Shown in pieces: positions 9,878-19,014 of a stretch of 64,000 nt of DNA. A program made the translations under genes and the position numbers. Origin of the DNA: an uncultured Lachnospiraceae bacterium (GTDB lineage: Bacteria > Bacillota > Clostridia > Lachnospirales > Lachnospiraceae); contig CACZFF010000005.1 in the NCBI GenBank assembly GCA_902780385.1, positions 62,001 through 126,000 on the forward strand, in the 5' to 3' direction. Position 1 is the stretch's first letter; each line of letters begins with the position of its first letter. Below the pieces are notes generated by a model. The model did no database searches, was not told the DNA's origin, and saw nothing but the letters and a program-made list of their open reading frames with translations.

Positions 9878-11401
9878 TTATTCTGCGGGTCTCTCATCGA
9901 AGATGATGTTAATACGGGCTTTATTCTTTTTGACGCTGTATTCATCCGGCCATGTGACGGACGCAAGGCCGGCGGAATATGTCTGCTCCATTCCGCCTCC
10001 GCCGCTGTCAGCAGCCTGACGCAGGATGATCCAGTCTGTGCCCTCTGAGAGCTGCTGGTTGATGAGCTCCGCGATCTTGGACTCGGGCAGGTCTGTCTGG
10101 AAGGAGCCCTTCATGCTGTCCAGAAGAGCGCTGGCATTGACGATCAGGGCGGGAGATGTCACTTTCTCGATGATCGCCTTGAGGACAGCCTCCTGGTCCT
10201 TGCCTCGCTGGTTATCACCGTCGGGGAAGCTGTACCGCTCACGGCAGAAGGCCAGAGCCTGACGGCCGTTGAGATGGTTCCATCCCTTGTTGATATAGAC
10301 TTTACTGTCCGTGAAGCACTCAAATTCGTAATCGGACCATACATCGACGCCGTCGATGGCGTCCACAATGTCGATCAGAGTCGTGAAGTTGACGCGCACA
10401 TAGTAGGTGATATCAATACCATAGAGATTTTCCAGAGTACGGATCGAGGCGTCCTCTCCGTAGATACCGGCATGTGTCAGCTTGTCGCGCATGCCGTTGG
10501 ACACTTCGGGGATCTCTACGTAGTAATCGCGGGGTGTCGTAGTCATCAGGATCTTTTTTGTCTTGGGGTTGATGGTGACGATAATGTTGACATCGCTGCG
10601 GCTGGCCTGTGAGATATCTCCCTTGACATCGATTCCGCTGATCAGCAGGTTGAAGGGCTCTCCGGGTTCAACACTCTCATACTCCATCTCTGTCCGGATC
10701 TCATAGTTCTCAACGACACGGATCCGGTCCGCATAGGAATCAATGACTTCTTCCAGGACAGAACCATAAGACTCCCTGTAGACAGCAGCGTCCACTTCTT
10801 TATCCAGAAGGCCGTTGGACGCTTCAAGGGCGGAGCTGTAGGATTTGTAATGAATATCCTCCACACTGTCCGCTCCTGTCTCCTTTCGGATCGTTTCCAG
10901 AAGCGTTTCCTTTTCATCTTTGGAAAGATCGTCAACAAGGCCGAACTGATACCCGTCTGTATCGGCGAGCTCCTGTGCCGGATCATCGGAACGTACGACT
11001 ATGTTCAGATAATCTGTCTTGTATGAGCTCTCGGCATCTTTGAGCAGATGCATGGTCCGATAGAGATAGTTGCACCCTATTCCCTGGACAATGATCATCA
11101 GGGCGCTGATCACGATCGCCGCGATCCTGGTCCTTTTGCTGCGGATACTGACCAGCAGCACCACGAGCAGCACTGTAGCCGAAAGGATGGCAAAGGCGGT
11201 CATGATATACTTCCACGGAATCATTCCCGTCCCGTTGAGCAGATAAATGAACAGACCCGCAGAGACTGCTTCCACAAGAGAAAGCACTGCACCCGCCGAA
11301 CGGAGTTTGGTTATTGAAACAGTGCTTTTCGATTTTTTCTGAGGAGATTTAATGTCCGTTTCTGCCTGTAATTTGGAATTATTTTTTTCTTTTTTTGACA
11401 T
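9878..11401 (-). CDS. LytR-CpsA-Psr (LCP) family cell wall transferase
   Basis: This 507-residue protein has a charged cytoplasmic start, three membrane segments at about residues 29-117, and then an extracellular part. Residues about 250-420 are the LCP domain, with the arginine/aspartate pattern SRSDVNIIVTINP, MTTTPRDYYVEIP and HLNGRQALAFCRERY. LCP proteins move polymers such as teichoic acid or capsule from lipid carriers to peptidoglycan. The region between the helices and the LCP domain resembles a small periplasmic binding fold. It fits with the dlt-like operon and other envelope genes nearby. Confidence 0.92.
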   Translation of the reverse strand: MSKKEKNNSKLQAETDIKSPQKKSKSTVSITKLRSAGAVLSLVEAVSAGLFIYLLNGTGMIPWKYIMTAFAILSATVLLVVLLVSIRSKRTRIAAIVISALMIIVQGIGCNYLYRTMHLLKDAESSYKTDYLNIVVRSDDPAQELADTDGYQFGLVDDLSKDEKETLLETIRKETGADSVEDIHYKSYSSALEASNGLLDKEVDAAVYRESYGSVLEEVIDSYADRIRVVENYEIRTEMEYESVEPGEPFNLLISGIDVKGDISQASRSDVNIIVTINPKTKKILMTTTPRDYYVEIPEVSNGMRDKLTHAGIYGEDASIRTLENLYGIDITYYVRVNFTTLIDIVDAIDGVDVWSDYEFECFTDSKVYINKGWNHLNGRQALAFCRERYSFPDGDNQRGKDQEAVLKAIIEKVTSPALIVNASALLDSMKGSFQTDLPESKIAELINQQLSEGTDWIILRQAADSGGGGMEQTYSAGLASVTWPDEYSVKKNKARINIIFDERPAE

Positions 11402-11528
11402 TCTCCATTACCTTTAAATGCCCTGTAAATATTTTTGTGAGGGAACAGCATCTGCCCGGTCATGCATTCTGCATTCCGGTGCCCGCATAAAGTACCGCGC
11501 AACGGGCAGCTGCCACAATCTTCATTGC

Positions 11529-12224
11529 CTATTTTTCTACACTTGATTTTACGGATGTGACAAGGAAGGTGTCGTCGCCGCGGATCACCATGCCTGTCAG
11601 CCGGTTTCCGAAGACGCACCCCGTGTCCAGAGCTATCATACCTGTTTCAGGCAGTACTGTCCAGACGTCTTCCTGAATTTTCCCATACTGGCCGCCCATA
11701 AAATACAGCGGAATACGATAGGGGGTGTGGCCGGTCATCACAATTTTACCGGTATAATCCGTACTGCGGCCCCAGATCAGTGTCTCCACCTCATTCCTGG
11801 CCGGGTCGGGATCGATCATTGAGGCATGCACGCAATTGAACTTTTCAGTCTCGTAGTAAAAGGGCATGTCCATATACCAGTCGATGAATTCCTGTATCCG
11901 ATGCTTGTGGTGGAGGAAGGAATACACAGTCTTGCCGCCGCTGTTATAATACCATAAATCCTTATCACTGCCGCCGTTCTCGATGGCGTCGAGCATCATC
12001 TGCTCGTGATTTCCCCGGATCAGAATACAACTATCCCCCATCCTCTCTTTCAAATCCCTGAGGAAAGTAAAAGTCTCGTATATTTTCGGCCCCCGGTCAA
12101 TGGTATCTCCCAGATTGATCAGTGTATCATTCTCCTCGTCGAAGGCCATTTTATCCAGGAGTTGGATGCATTCATCATAGCAGCCATGTAAATCTGTAAT
12201 GATAAGTGTTCTTTTCTCTCCCAC
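11529..12224 (-). CDS. Metallophosphoesterase (Ser/Thr phosphatase / Ap4A hydrolase type)
   Basis: This 231-residue protein starts at GTG with AAAGGAGGAG immediately upstream. The dinuclear metal motifs are in order: DLHGCYDE, GDTIDRGP, RGNHEQM and, later, a GHTPYR histidine motif. These place it in the PPP-like calcineurin phosphoesterase superfamily near PrpE/ApaH-type enzymes. Substrates may be phosphoproteins or dinucleotide polyphosphates; the sequence does not decide. It follows the barnase/barstar pair by 66 bp on the same strand and may share their transcript. Confidence 0.88.
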   Translation of the reverse strand: MGEKRTLIITDLHGCYDECIQLLDKMAFDEENDTLINLGDTIDRGPKIYETFTFLRDLKERMGDSCILIRGNHEQMMLDAIENGGSDKDLWYYNSGGKTVYSFLHHKHRIQEFIDWYMDMPFYYETEKFNCVHASMIDPDPARNEVETLIWGRSTDYTGKIVMTGHTPYRIPLYFMGGQYGKIQEDVWTVLPETGMIALDTGCVFGNRLTGMVIRGDDTFLVTSVKSSVEK

Positions 12225-12290
12225 TGCCTCCTCCTTTCAAATACTTGCGCCGGAAACAGGCTGAAAATCTGCAGGTTGACCGGTCTGCTG

Positions 12291-12734
12291 TCACGTGCGG
12301 AAAAAGGAATCATCTTCGCCCCCGCCGCAGCCGGGCGCTGAACCTTCCCCTTCTTCCTCTTCTTCCTCTTCTTTCACTGCCCCTTCTTTCCCCGGCTCTG
12401 CCTCCTCTGCCTCTTCAGCAGATTCGCAGGCAGATCCGTCAGCAGAATCTTCCTCCGAAAAGAGGAAACTGCTGCCGGGAAGCTCTGCCCTTATGGCCTG
12501 AAGAACGGACCGGAACATCTTGAAATAGGCGGGATCCGCCTCCTCCATTTCCTTCCAGGCGGTAAAACAGATATGGATGGGTCCGGGGGCATCTGTCAGG
12601 GCGTCATAGAGAGCATCCAGATTTCTTCCGTACCAGGACGGCAGCGTGAGCGATTCCTGCAGCCGGTCATGAAGAGAGTTCCGGTCGCAGACACCGGACA
12701 GATCAACAGTTTGATAGCTCATTTCTCTTTTCAT
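12291..12734 (-). CDS. Barstar-like ribonuclease inhibitor with acidic tail
   Basis: Residues about 1-95 of 147 match barstar: a conserved LPSWYGRNLDALYDALTD segment, then the second helix and strand FTAWKEM. Barstar binds and blocks barnase in the cytoplasm. The ATG overlaps the stop codon of the barnase gene by 4 bp (ATGA), and GGGAG lies 6 bp upstream, so the two are translationally coupled. The C-terminal 50 residues are unusual: a Glu/Ala stretch ending in EEEEEEEGEG and a Gly/Cys tail, which barstar itself lacks. The tail may be disordered. Confidence 0.85.
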   Translation of the reverse strand: MKREMSYQTVDLSGVCDRNSLHDRLQESLTLPSWYGRNLDALYDALTDAPGPIHICFTAWKEMEEADPAYFKMFRSVLQAIRAELPGSSFLFSEEDSADGSACESAEEAEEAEPGKEGAVKEEEEEEEGEGSAPGCGGGEDDSFFRT

Positions 12735-13402
12735 TTTTCGCTCCCGTAAAGAAGTATAAAGGTTTCATAATGATCCTTAGTATAGTAGATCCTGCCGTCG
12801 TCGGAATATACGATCCTCTCTGCGCCTCTGCGCGATCTGCCGAGTGTGTTGATGTCACACTCGTGATAATTTCCCTCGGGGAGGATCCCCTCATAGTTTC
12901 CGAACCGGTCGCCGCCGATGCACATGCCGGGAGCATAATCCTCCAGAGAGCCGCCGGACCAGCCCAGAGACCTGGCCTGACTTTTCTTCATGAAATTCAG
13001 AGGAAGCTTTCCGTAGGTGTGGATATAGAGGGCCACGTCCTCCATAGTCGTATATACACCGTTGATGTCGATCTTTCCGTCCGAGTCCTGACTTCCGTTT
13101 CCGGCAGAATAGTCCCCGGATCCATCGTCGGAATCATACGAATCGTCGGTCTGCTCTCCTCCGTAATCGGACTCGGGATCATAATAATCTCCGCCCTCGT
13201 CCGAATCGGTATCCTGCTGATCATCGAACCCGTCTTGCGCCGGATTGTCGGCCGCGGCTTCGATCAAGTGCAGCTCCTGCTCTTCCTCCTTCTGTGTGCT
13301 GTCAGCTGACCCTTTGCCGCCGCAGCCTCCTGCCATCACCAGCAGGACACAGAGAAGAGGGATCAGAAACCATTTTTTCCATCTCTTGTATCGGATTTTC
13401 AT
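12731..13402 (-). CDS. Barnase-like ribonuclease, lipoprotein-anchored
   Basis: This 223-residue protein has a basic start, a hydrophobic stretch and a lipobox-like AGGCG at about residues 24-28, so it is probably a lipoprotein. A Ser/Asp/Glu/Tyr-rich linker follows to about residue 108, then a complete barnase domain. Residues equivalent to barnase Lys27 (KKSQARSLGW), Glu73 (HECDIN), Arg83/Arg87 (RRGAERIVYS) and His102 (TKDHYETF) are all present, so it should be active on RNA. AAGGAGAGG precedes the start. The inhibitor gene overlaps its stop codon. The target may be RNA outside the cell or in neighbouring bacteria (inference). Confidence 0.92.
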   Translation of the reverse strand: MKIRYKRWKKWFLIPLLCVLLVMAGGCGGKGSADSTQKEEEQELHLIEAAADNPAQDGFDDQQDTDSDEGGDYYDPESDYGGEQTDDSYDSDDGSGDYSAGNGSQDSDGKIDINGVYTTMEDVALYIHTYGKLPLNFMKKSQARSLGWSGGSLEDYAPGMCIGGDRFGNYEGILPEGNYHECDINTLGRSRRGAERIVYSDDGRIYYTKDHYETFILLYGSEK

Positions 13403-13483
13403 ATCAGCTTGTCCTCTCCTTTTCCCGGGTATGTCCGCCGAAATACCTGCAGACTCCTGCTATCCTCTGCTGTCATTACATTG

Positions 13484-16228
13484 TCATATCTTCCTTTTGC
13501 GCAGTGTAATCCTGCCGTGTGCTTGCAGGACAGGCGTCAGCGTCCGGATCACCTTCTCTGTCTCGATGGGCTTGGGGATAAAAGCATCCATGCCGGCCTC
13601 AAGGCATTTACGCATATCTTCCTCGAACACGTTGGCAGTCATGGCCACGATCGGAATACCCGCGTGGTCGAGATCCTGCATGCTGCGGATCCTCGAAGTC
13701 GCCTCATAGCCGTCCATGACAGGCATCTGGACGTCCATCAGAATCGCGTCATAGTAGCCCTTCTGAGATACTGCGACCATGCGGACCGCTTCGCGTCCGT
13801 TGACCGCACGTTCAATTTCAAAGCCTGCCTCTTCTAAGAGCTCGCAGGCAATCTCCATATTGAGTTCATTGTCCTCGACGACCAGGAGCCTCTTTCCGTG
13901 GGGGTCGAGTTCCACAAAGAGTTCAGGAAAAGCAAAGTCTCTGTCCTGGTCATAGGGTGTGCCCTGCCTGCCGTCTTTGTCCGCACTGCTGTCTCCCTGC
14001 GCGCGGCCTGTCTGGTCTGATCCTGCCGAAGCAGAGACATTCTGCCTGTTTTCCAATGCTTCCCGACGGTCTCTGGATCTGCTTTCCATGGTTTCCCTGT
14101 CAGCGGAATCTTCTGCCTTCTCATCCTGTTCCTGCAGACGCAGGGAAAGGTGGATCTCAACTTCCGTTCCGACACCCTGCTCGGTGTTGACATCTATGGT
14201 GCCGCCCATAGTCTCGACAATGCCCTTGCAGATTGCCATTCCCAGACCATTTCCGGGCACTTTACTGAGTGTTGAATTATATTCTCTTTCAAATGGTTCA
14301 AAAATATGGCCGACAAAATCTTCGCTCATGCCGATACCATTATCGCGGACACAGATCCGAAGAGCAGCATAACCTTTGGGAGAAGGCTCTTCCTCTTCGA
14401 TCTCCAGAGTGATCTTGCCGCCGTTATCTGTAAATTTGACCGCATTGCTCAGCAGGTTCAAAAGGAGCTGACGCATGACCAGGGGATCGTAATGGTAGCG
14501 CATGTCTGAACCCGTACTCATGACGACCGAAATATCCTGATGCTTGTTCCTGATCTGGGGAAGCAGGGCATCCTGTACGAAGTTGACCGTATCCTCCAGT
14601 GCGCAGTCAATCTCATGCAGTTCCATCCGTCCGCTCTCGATCCTGCTCATATCCAGGATGTTATTGATCAGCTCCAGAAGATGATCGCCCGAATCGAGGA
14701 TCTTTTCAAGGCAGTCCTGCACACGCTCCCTCTCGTCGAGGTGATTGAGCGCAATCCGCGTAAAACCCAGGATGGCGTTCATCGGCGTCCTGATGTCGTG
14801 GGACATATTTGTCAGGAACATACTCTTGGCCCGGTCGGCATTTCTTGCCCTCTCGAGAGCATTTTCCAGAAGACGCCTCTGCTGCTGTTCTACACGGCGC
14901 TCGTCCTCTATGCAGGCAAAACCAATGACCAACTCGCGCAGAGGCTCATTTCTGCTTCCGACCCGGACGATCTTTGCCCTGTAATACATAGGCCCCCGTG
15001 ATCTTCCGGCGCGGAATGTGAAGGTAAACAGATCCTTCCCCTCCAGATTCCTGCGGAGTGTGTCCGCCTCCAGAAAATATTGAAATTCTTTCCCGTCCTG
15101 TTCATGGATGACATTTTCCGAAAACAAACGCACCGAATCACTGAATTTGGGAGCAAAGCAATCGGCATAAGTGGACATAATATGCTCGTTGCGGCGGTAA
15201 ACCTCATAGGCATCTGAATCCAGGCTCAGGAAAAAGACGGTCGAATAGTCGATGGAGAGGGCCGCGATCATATTCATACGCCGCCGGTTTTCTATCTCGA
15301 CGGACTTCTGCTCCGTGATATCCCGCATGAAAACCAGTCCGGTCACGTCTCCGGAATTAACATCCTTTGTCAGCAGTATAGTCTCGCGAATGTAAACATC
15401 TCTGTTCAGTTTGTCTTTGACCTGATAGGTGAGGACAACCTTGTCATTGCCCCTTCTAAAGGTTTCCAGAAGTGCCTCGCGATTGACCGTACGGGCATGG
15501 ATTTCCCGGTCTGTCTTGTCGACCACCCGTTTATTCCAGTTCTCTGACAGATTATTGAAGGGACCGGGCAGATCGACTCCGGGCACGTAATAAAACAGAT
15601 CCGGATTATCCAATTCCGAAGCATAAATGATATTCTTTGTTACATTCACCTCAAAGACGCCTGCTGCGTCCTCAAGCACGGCTCCCTTATATCTTTTTTC
15701 CTGCTCAAGACGGCGGCGAAGCACGTCCAGGCTGTTCTCGATTGCCTCGGAAAATGGTGCTTTCTGCGGTACTGCAAAAGAGATGCCGGAAGAGCTGCGG
15801 TCAGGCCCGGGTTTAGCCATCAGGACCCGGACCGGCTCTCCGTCCCTTTCCTCAAGGAGACGCACTTCGACCTTCATCCAGCTGTCCATCCCGCAGCGGG
15901 GGAAAACAAAGCTGAAACAATCCTGCATCTTGAGCATGCTGCGGATGTTCTCACGGCTGCCCGCCACTTCACGCCAGGCAGTAAAAGCCGGTTCCGGAAG
16001 CAAGCGGCTGTTCAGCTTGTTAAAAGCGGAATACTTATCCGTCTGCCTGATGATCTCTGAGAGAACAGGGTCTTCCTCCCTCTCGAACAGCAATTCATAA
16101 GTGTCCTGTTCAAGGTCTACAATGAAAGCCCTTATATAATCCGACATAAATGAATGCAGGAGCAGTTCCTTCGGGACAGAACGATCCAGCCTGTATTTAT
16201 TTTTTTCGTTTCTGTTATCTTCCTGCAT
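13484..16228 (-). CDS. Cytoplasmic hybrid sensor histidine kinase with receiver domain
   Basis: This 914-residue protein starts at ATG 16228 after AGGAGG; the longer open frame has no such site. No membrane segment is visible. The N-terminal half has PAS-like sensor regions. It is followed by HisKA with the phospho-acceptor MSHDIRTPMNA at about residue 472, HATPase_c (NAVKFTDNGGKI, DNGIGM, GNGLGMAICKG), a polar linker, and a C-terminal receiver domain with the Asp in ILMDVQMPVMDG at about residue 830. It would relay phosphate to an unlinked partner, since no output domain or response regulator gene is adjacent. The signal is unknown. Confidence 0.92.
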   Translation of the reverse strand: MQEDNRNEKNKYRLDRSVPKELLLHSFMSDYIRAFIVDLEQDTYELLFEREEDPVLSEIIRQTDKYSAFNKLNSRLLPEPAFTAWREVAGSRENIRSMLKMQDCFSFVFPRCGMDSWMKVEVRLLEERDGEPVRVLMAKPGPDRSSSGISFAVPQKAPFSEAIENSLDVLRRRLEQEKRYKGAVLEDAAGVFEVNVTKNIIYASELDNPDLFYYVPGVDLPGPFNNLSENWNKRVVDKTDREIHARTVNREALLETFRRGNDKVVLTYQVKDKLNRDVYIRETILLTKDVNSGDVTGLVFMRDITEQKSVEIENRRRMNMIAALSIDYSTVFFLSLDSDAYEVYRRNEHIMSTYADCFAPKFSDSVRLFSENVIHEQDGKEFQYFLEADTLRRNLEGKDLFTFTFRAGRSRGPMYYRAKIVRVGSRNEPLRELVIGFACIEDERRVEQQQRRLLENALERARNADRAKSMFLTNMSHDIRTPMNAILGFTRIALNHLDERERVQDCLEKILDSGDHLLELINNILDMSRIESGRMELHEIDCALEDTVNFVQDALLPQIRNKHQDISVVMSTGSDMRYHYDPLVMRQLLLNLLSNAVKFTDNGGKITLEIEEEEPSPKGYAALRICVRDNGIGMSEDFVGHIFEPFEREYNSTLSKVPGNGLGMAICKGIVETMGGTIDVNTEQGVGTEVEIHLSLRLQEQDEKAEDSADRETMESRSRDRREALENRQNVSASAGSDQTGRAQGDSSADKDGRQGTPYDQDRDFAFPELFVELDPHGKRLLVVEDNELNMEIACELLEEAGFEIERAVNGREAVRMVAVSQKGYYDAILMDVQMPVMDGYEATSRIRSMQDLDHAGIPIVAMTANVFEEDMRKCLEAGMDAFIPKPIETEKVIRTLTPVLQAHGRITLRKRKI

Positions 16229-16426
16229 AGACCGCAGCCTCCTGAAAATACTCTGCGATGACATATAAGCTGCATGTACACGCCCTCGACAGGGCAGTAT
16301 TAAAGCACTTATAAGCAGCTTCCGCTTGACATCCGGCAACCGCGGTGATTATTCTAATAATCAGCACGTCAATGCCAAAACCTGCTCACAATCGGTATAA
16401 CTCCGAACGGAACAATAGGAAAAAAC

Positions 16427-16870
16427 ATGAAAAAAATCACAATAGAAGGAACCTACACAACGCCCAACGCTGTGTTCTATGACACATATGTGAAAATCGG
16501 CCGTCAGAAATACGATTATGATGACATCACGGATGTACGGTCTGTCTCTGCTCCCGCCCGCCTTGTCAACGGCCTGGTCCAGCTTTCCCTGAGGAATGGC
16601 GAAGTCCTGCACGTGACATATTTTCTGCGGGATGTCGAGAGAATGCGCGAAGCGATGCAGCTGGTAATGCCCTATGTCCGCCGCAACAGGGAATCCGAAG
16701 CCGGTTCCGCCTTCCTTGAGAGCGATCTGTTCGAAAAACACGGCAGACAGGAAAGTAAAGATTTCAGCATTGCGGATGAGATCGTCAAGCTCACACATCT
16801 GCGGGACAATGGAGACATCTCACAAGAGGAATATGATCTTCTCAAGGCCCGTCTCATCAAAAAAGCATAA
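16427..16870 (+). CDS. SHOCT-domain protein with PH-like N-terminus
   Basis: This 147-residue soluble protein has residues about 5-85 forming a beta-rich segment resembling the small PH-like domain of QacE/YcxB-type proteins. Residues 117-146 are a SHOCT motif (IVKLTHLRDNGDISQEEYDLLKARLI), a short helix pair often found at protein ends and thought to mediate oligomer contacts. It stands alone on the plus strand between two minus-strand genes and has its own terminator. The function is unknown. Confidence 0.75.
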   Translation: MKKITIEGTYTTPNAVFYDTYVKIGRQKYDYDDITDVRSVSAPARLVNGLVQLSLRNGEVLHVTYFLRDVERMREAMQLVMPYVRRNRESEAGSAFLESDLFEKHGRQESKDFSIADEIVKLTHLRDNGDISQEEYDLLKARLIKKA

Positions 16871-16895
16871 GGGAATCTGCAGAACCACAACACCT

Positions 16896-16922
16896 GGACC
16901 CGCCTGCGGGTCCTGTTTTTTT
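16896..16922 (+). terminator. Intrinsic terminator after the SHOCT gene
   Basis: GGACCCGC and GCGGGTCC form an 8-bp stem with a 2-nt loop, followed by TGTTTTTTT. Confidence 0.85.
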
Positions 16923-17013
16923 GCTCCTGCAGCTTTGCAAATCATCCTCCCTGCAGGCTTGCGAATCATTGCTCCTGCAGGCTTGTGAATCATTCCTCCT
17001 GCAGCCTTATGAT
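16923..17013. repeat. Imperfect 26-27 bp tandem repeats
   Basis: About four units related to CTCCTGCAGGCTTGTGAATC occur in a row. The last overlaps the 3' end of the carrier protein gene, so repeat units extend from coding into non-coding sequence. Confidence 0.7.
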
Positions 17014-17205
17014 CAGTGCCAGGATCGCATCTGCAGAGTTGAAATTCTCCGGCAGAAGATCATTTACATTGATACTGATGTCAAATATATCGTTGATCTC
17101 ACTGACAATAGAGATTATATCGAATGAATCGAGCAGCTGATCATCGATCAGGGCTGTCTCGGTCTCAAAATCGATCTCCGGCCGGGTTCCTTGCAGGATC
17201 TCCAT
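16990..17205 (-). CDS. dltC: Acyl/D-alanyl carrier protein (DltC-like)
   Basis: This small acidic carrier protein has the phosphopantetheine serine in LLDSFDIISIVSEI. DltC and ACPs carry an activated acyl or aminoacyl group as a thioester. The chosen ATG gives about 71 residues, close to DltC length. An in-frame ATG at 17283 would add 26 mostly basic residues that are not part of this fold; neither start has a strong binding site. It is last in an operon with adenylation, MBOAT and SGNH genes, which argues for DltC over a fatty-acid ACP. The gene's end lies in tandem repeats. Confidence 0.75.
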   Translation of the reverse strand: MEILQGTRPEIDFETETALIDDQLLDSFDIISIVSEINDIFDISINVNDLLPENFNSADAILALIIRLQEE

Positions 17206-17392
17206 GAGATCTTTTCTTTCTCTTCTGTACTTTTTATTCTTTCTATTCTTACTTCCGGCCTTATTCATCGAAGCTTTTTGCATAATTGTATCTATAGGTA
17301 CGTGCCTGCAGACATGTATGATGAAAACTGCGCGCTGCTCTGCTCCAGGTGCGCTCTCACAAAGCTTCAGGCATTCGGATTTATGCTCATTT

Positions 17393-17429
17393 AGCGCTTA
17401 AGGCGCACCTGTTCTTCGCCTTAAGCGCT
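17393..17429 (-). promoter_or_regulatory. Strong intercistronic hairpin between adenylation and carrier genes
   Basis: AGCGCTTAAGGCG (17393-17405) and CGCCTTAAGCGCT (17417-17429) form a perfect 13-bp stem right after the stop codon. No T-run follows on the minus strand, so it more likely stabilises or processes the mRNA than terminates it. Confidence 0.65.
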
Positions 17430-17430
17430 G

Positions 17431-18942
17431 TCACATTTGATATAGTTTTTTCCGGTCGATCTTTCCGTTCGCATTGTGCGGCATCACATCCAGGCGTATA
17501 TATTGAGACGGGAACATGTATTTGGGCAGCTTTAAACGCACCTGTTTTCCGATCTCCTTTTTCAGATCCTTTTGCGCCTGATAGAAAAAAACGATTTTCT
17601 TATTTTCCTCATTGTAGATACAGCAGCACTCCCGGATTCCCTCGATGGCACCCAGTACGGTCTCGATCTCACTGAGTTCGATCCTGTATCCCATGCGTTT
17701 GACCTGGAAATCTCTGCGGGATATCCAGCATATATTTCCGTCGGCATCGTAGACCGCAATGTCTCCGGTCTTATACATGATCTCCCGATATGCCGCAAAG
17801 GGATTCTGTACGAACACCTCTTCCGTCATCTCCGGCCTGCCGTAATACCCCATGGACAAGGTGCTGCTGACCACGCAGATCTCTCCCTGCTCTCCCGGTC
17901 CCTGTACCAGACTTCCGTCCTCTTTGAGAAGGAAGACCTTTGTGTCGGGAAAGGGAAAGCCGGTGGGAAGTCTGCGGTCTTCTGGTAATATTTTATCATA
18001 AATATAGTATAAAAAGTTACCTGCCGTCTCGGTTGTTCCGTAAATATTAATAAATTCAGCCTCCGGCATGAGGTTTTTCCAATAGTTGAGCTGCCTGACA
18101 GGCATCTGTTCACCGACAAAAAACACCTTTTTGAGGGCGGCGGGGATCCCGAACACATTCAGGCTGTCCGTATCGGCCACCAGAGACAGGGCGGAAGGCA
18201 CCCAGATGATCTTCGTGATCTTCTCGCTGATCAGATATCTGACCAGAAACTGCGGGAAGGAAAAATACTTTGCGGGAATTATGTGTACCGTAAGCCCGCA
18301 TTTCAGGCAGCAGAACAGGTCCTTGGATGACGCGTCAAAATAAAAGGGAAGCTGACTGCCCAGGATATCTGTCTCCTCAAACCCGAACATCTGCGTGAAC
18401 ATATCGATAAACCTGATCATGGCGTCGTGGCTCTTGACCACCAGCCTGGGTTCGCCGGTCGTTCCCGATGTAAAAATGCCGTACAGGGGATCAAAGGAGC
18501 AGGTCTTCCCGAAACTGCCGGGATCTGCCGGAGCGCAGCTGTCAGCCGCAGTCTGTCCGCACATATCCGGCTTATATACATCCGAGAAAAGGAGTCTGTC
18601 ATCCTCATACCGCTCCCCGCCGCAGCAGACCGCACCGATCAGGTCGACTCCGTCCAGCATCTTTTTGATTCGGTCCTTTGGAAGAGAGGGATCCACAGGC
18701 ACATAGAAATTGCCGCTGTATACACAGGCCAGCATGCAGACCAGGGTATCAATATTCCTTTCTCCGATCACACAGACAGGACGCAGTGTCGCATGCTGCG
18801 CCATCTCTGCGATCCGCATGCCATAGGCCGCTGCCCTGCTGCGCAGCTCCGAAAACGTGATCCTGTCGTCTCCGCAGACGAAAGCAGCCTTGTCCGGCAC
18901 TCTTTTTGCAGTTTTCTCAAGGTATTCCAGTATATTTCTCAT
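17431..18942 (-). CDS. dltA: AMP-binding D-alanine--carrier protein ligase (DltA-like)
   Basis: This adenylate-forming enzyme of about 503 residues activates an amino or carboxylic acid with ATP and loads it on the carrier protein. The core motifs are visible: YGIFTSGTTGEPR (P-loop), INIYGTTETAG, MYKTGDIA, SRRDFQVKRMGYRIELSEIE, and the C-terminal lysine in NANGKIDRKKL. The ATG at 18942 is chosen because MRNILEYLEKTAKRVPDKAA lines up with the DltA start. The frame is open to an ATG at 18978. Neither ATG has a clear binding site, and an insertion-element scar sits just upstream. D-alanine as substrate is inferred from the operon. Confidence 0.85.
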   Translation of the reverse strand: MRNILEYLEKTAKRVPDKAAFVCGDDRITFSELRSRAAAYGMRIAEMAQHATLRPVCVIGERNIDTLVCMLACVYSGNFYVPVDPSLPKDRIKKMLDGVDLIGAVCCGGERYEDDRLLFSDVYKPDMCGQTAADSCAPADPGSFGKTCSFDPLYGIFTSGTTGEPRLVVKSHDAMIRFIDMFTQMFGFEETDILGSQLPFYFDASSKDLFCCLKCGLTVHIIPAKYFSFPQFLVRYLISEKITKIIWVPSALSLVADTDSLNVFGIPAALKKVFFVGEQMPVRQLNYWKNLMPEAEFINIYGTTETAGNFLYYIYDKILPEDRRLPTGFPFPDTKVFLLKEDGSLVQGPGEQGEICVVSSTLSMGYYGRPEMTEEVFVQNPFAAYREIMYKTGDIAVYDADGNICWISRRDFQVKRMGYRIELSEIETVLGAIEGIRECCCIYNEENKKIVFFYQAQKDLKKEIGKQVRLKLPKYMFPSQYIRLDVMPHNANGKIDRKKLYQM

Positions 18943-18998
18943 AATTGTGGCCATGGGCGGGTGCCCGCAAACATACATGAAAGTGTCACAATCCGGCT

Positions 18999-19014
18999 GC
19001 GGGTCTGAACTGTA
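18999..19014 (+). repeat. IS66-like terminal-repeat remnant
   Basis: GGGTCTGAACTGTAAC is identical to the right terminal sequence of the IS element at 26.4-29.0 kb. It lies in the 83-bp gap between the MBOAT stop and the adenylation enzyme start. Confidence 0.6.

Noticed and set aside
16361-16798. 145-codon minus-strand frame opposite the SHOCT gene
   Set aside because: The plus-strand frame has a recognisable SHOCT motif and a terminator; the minus frame has neither.
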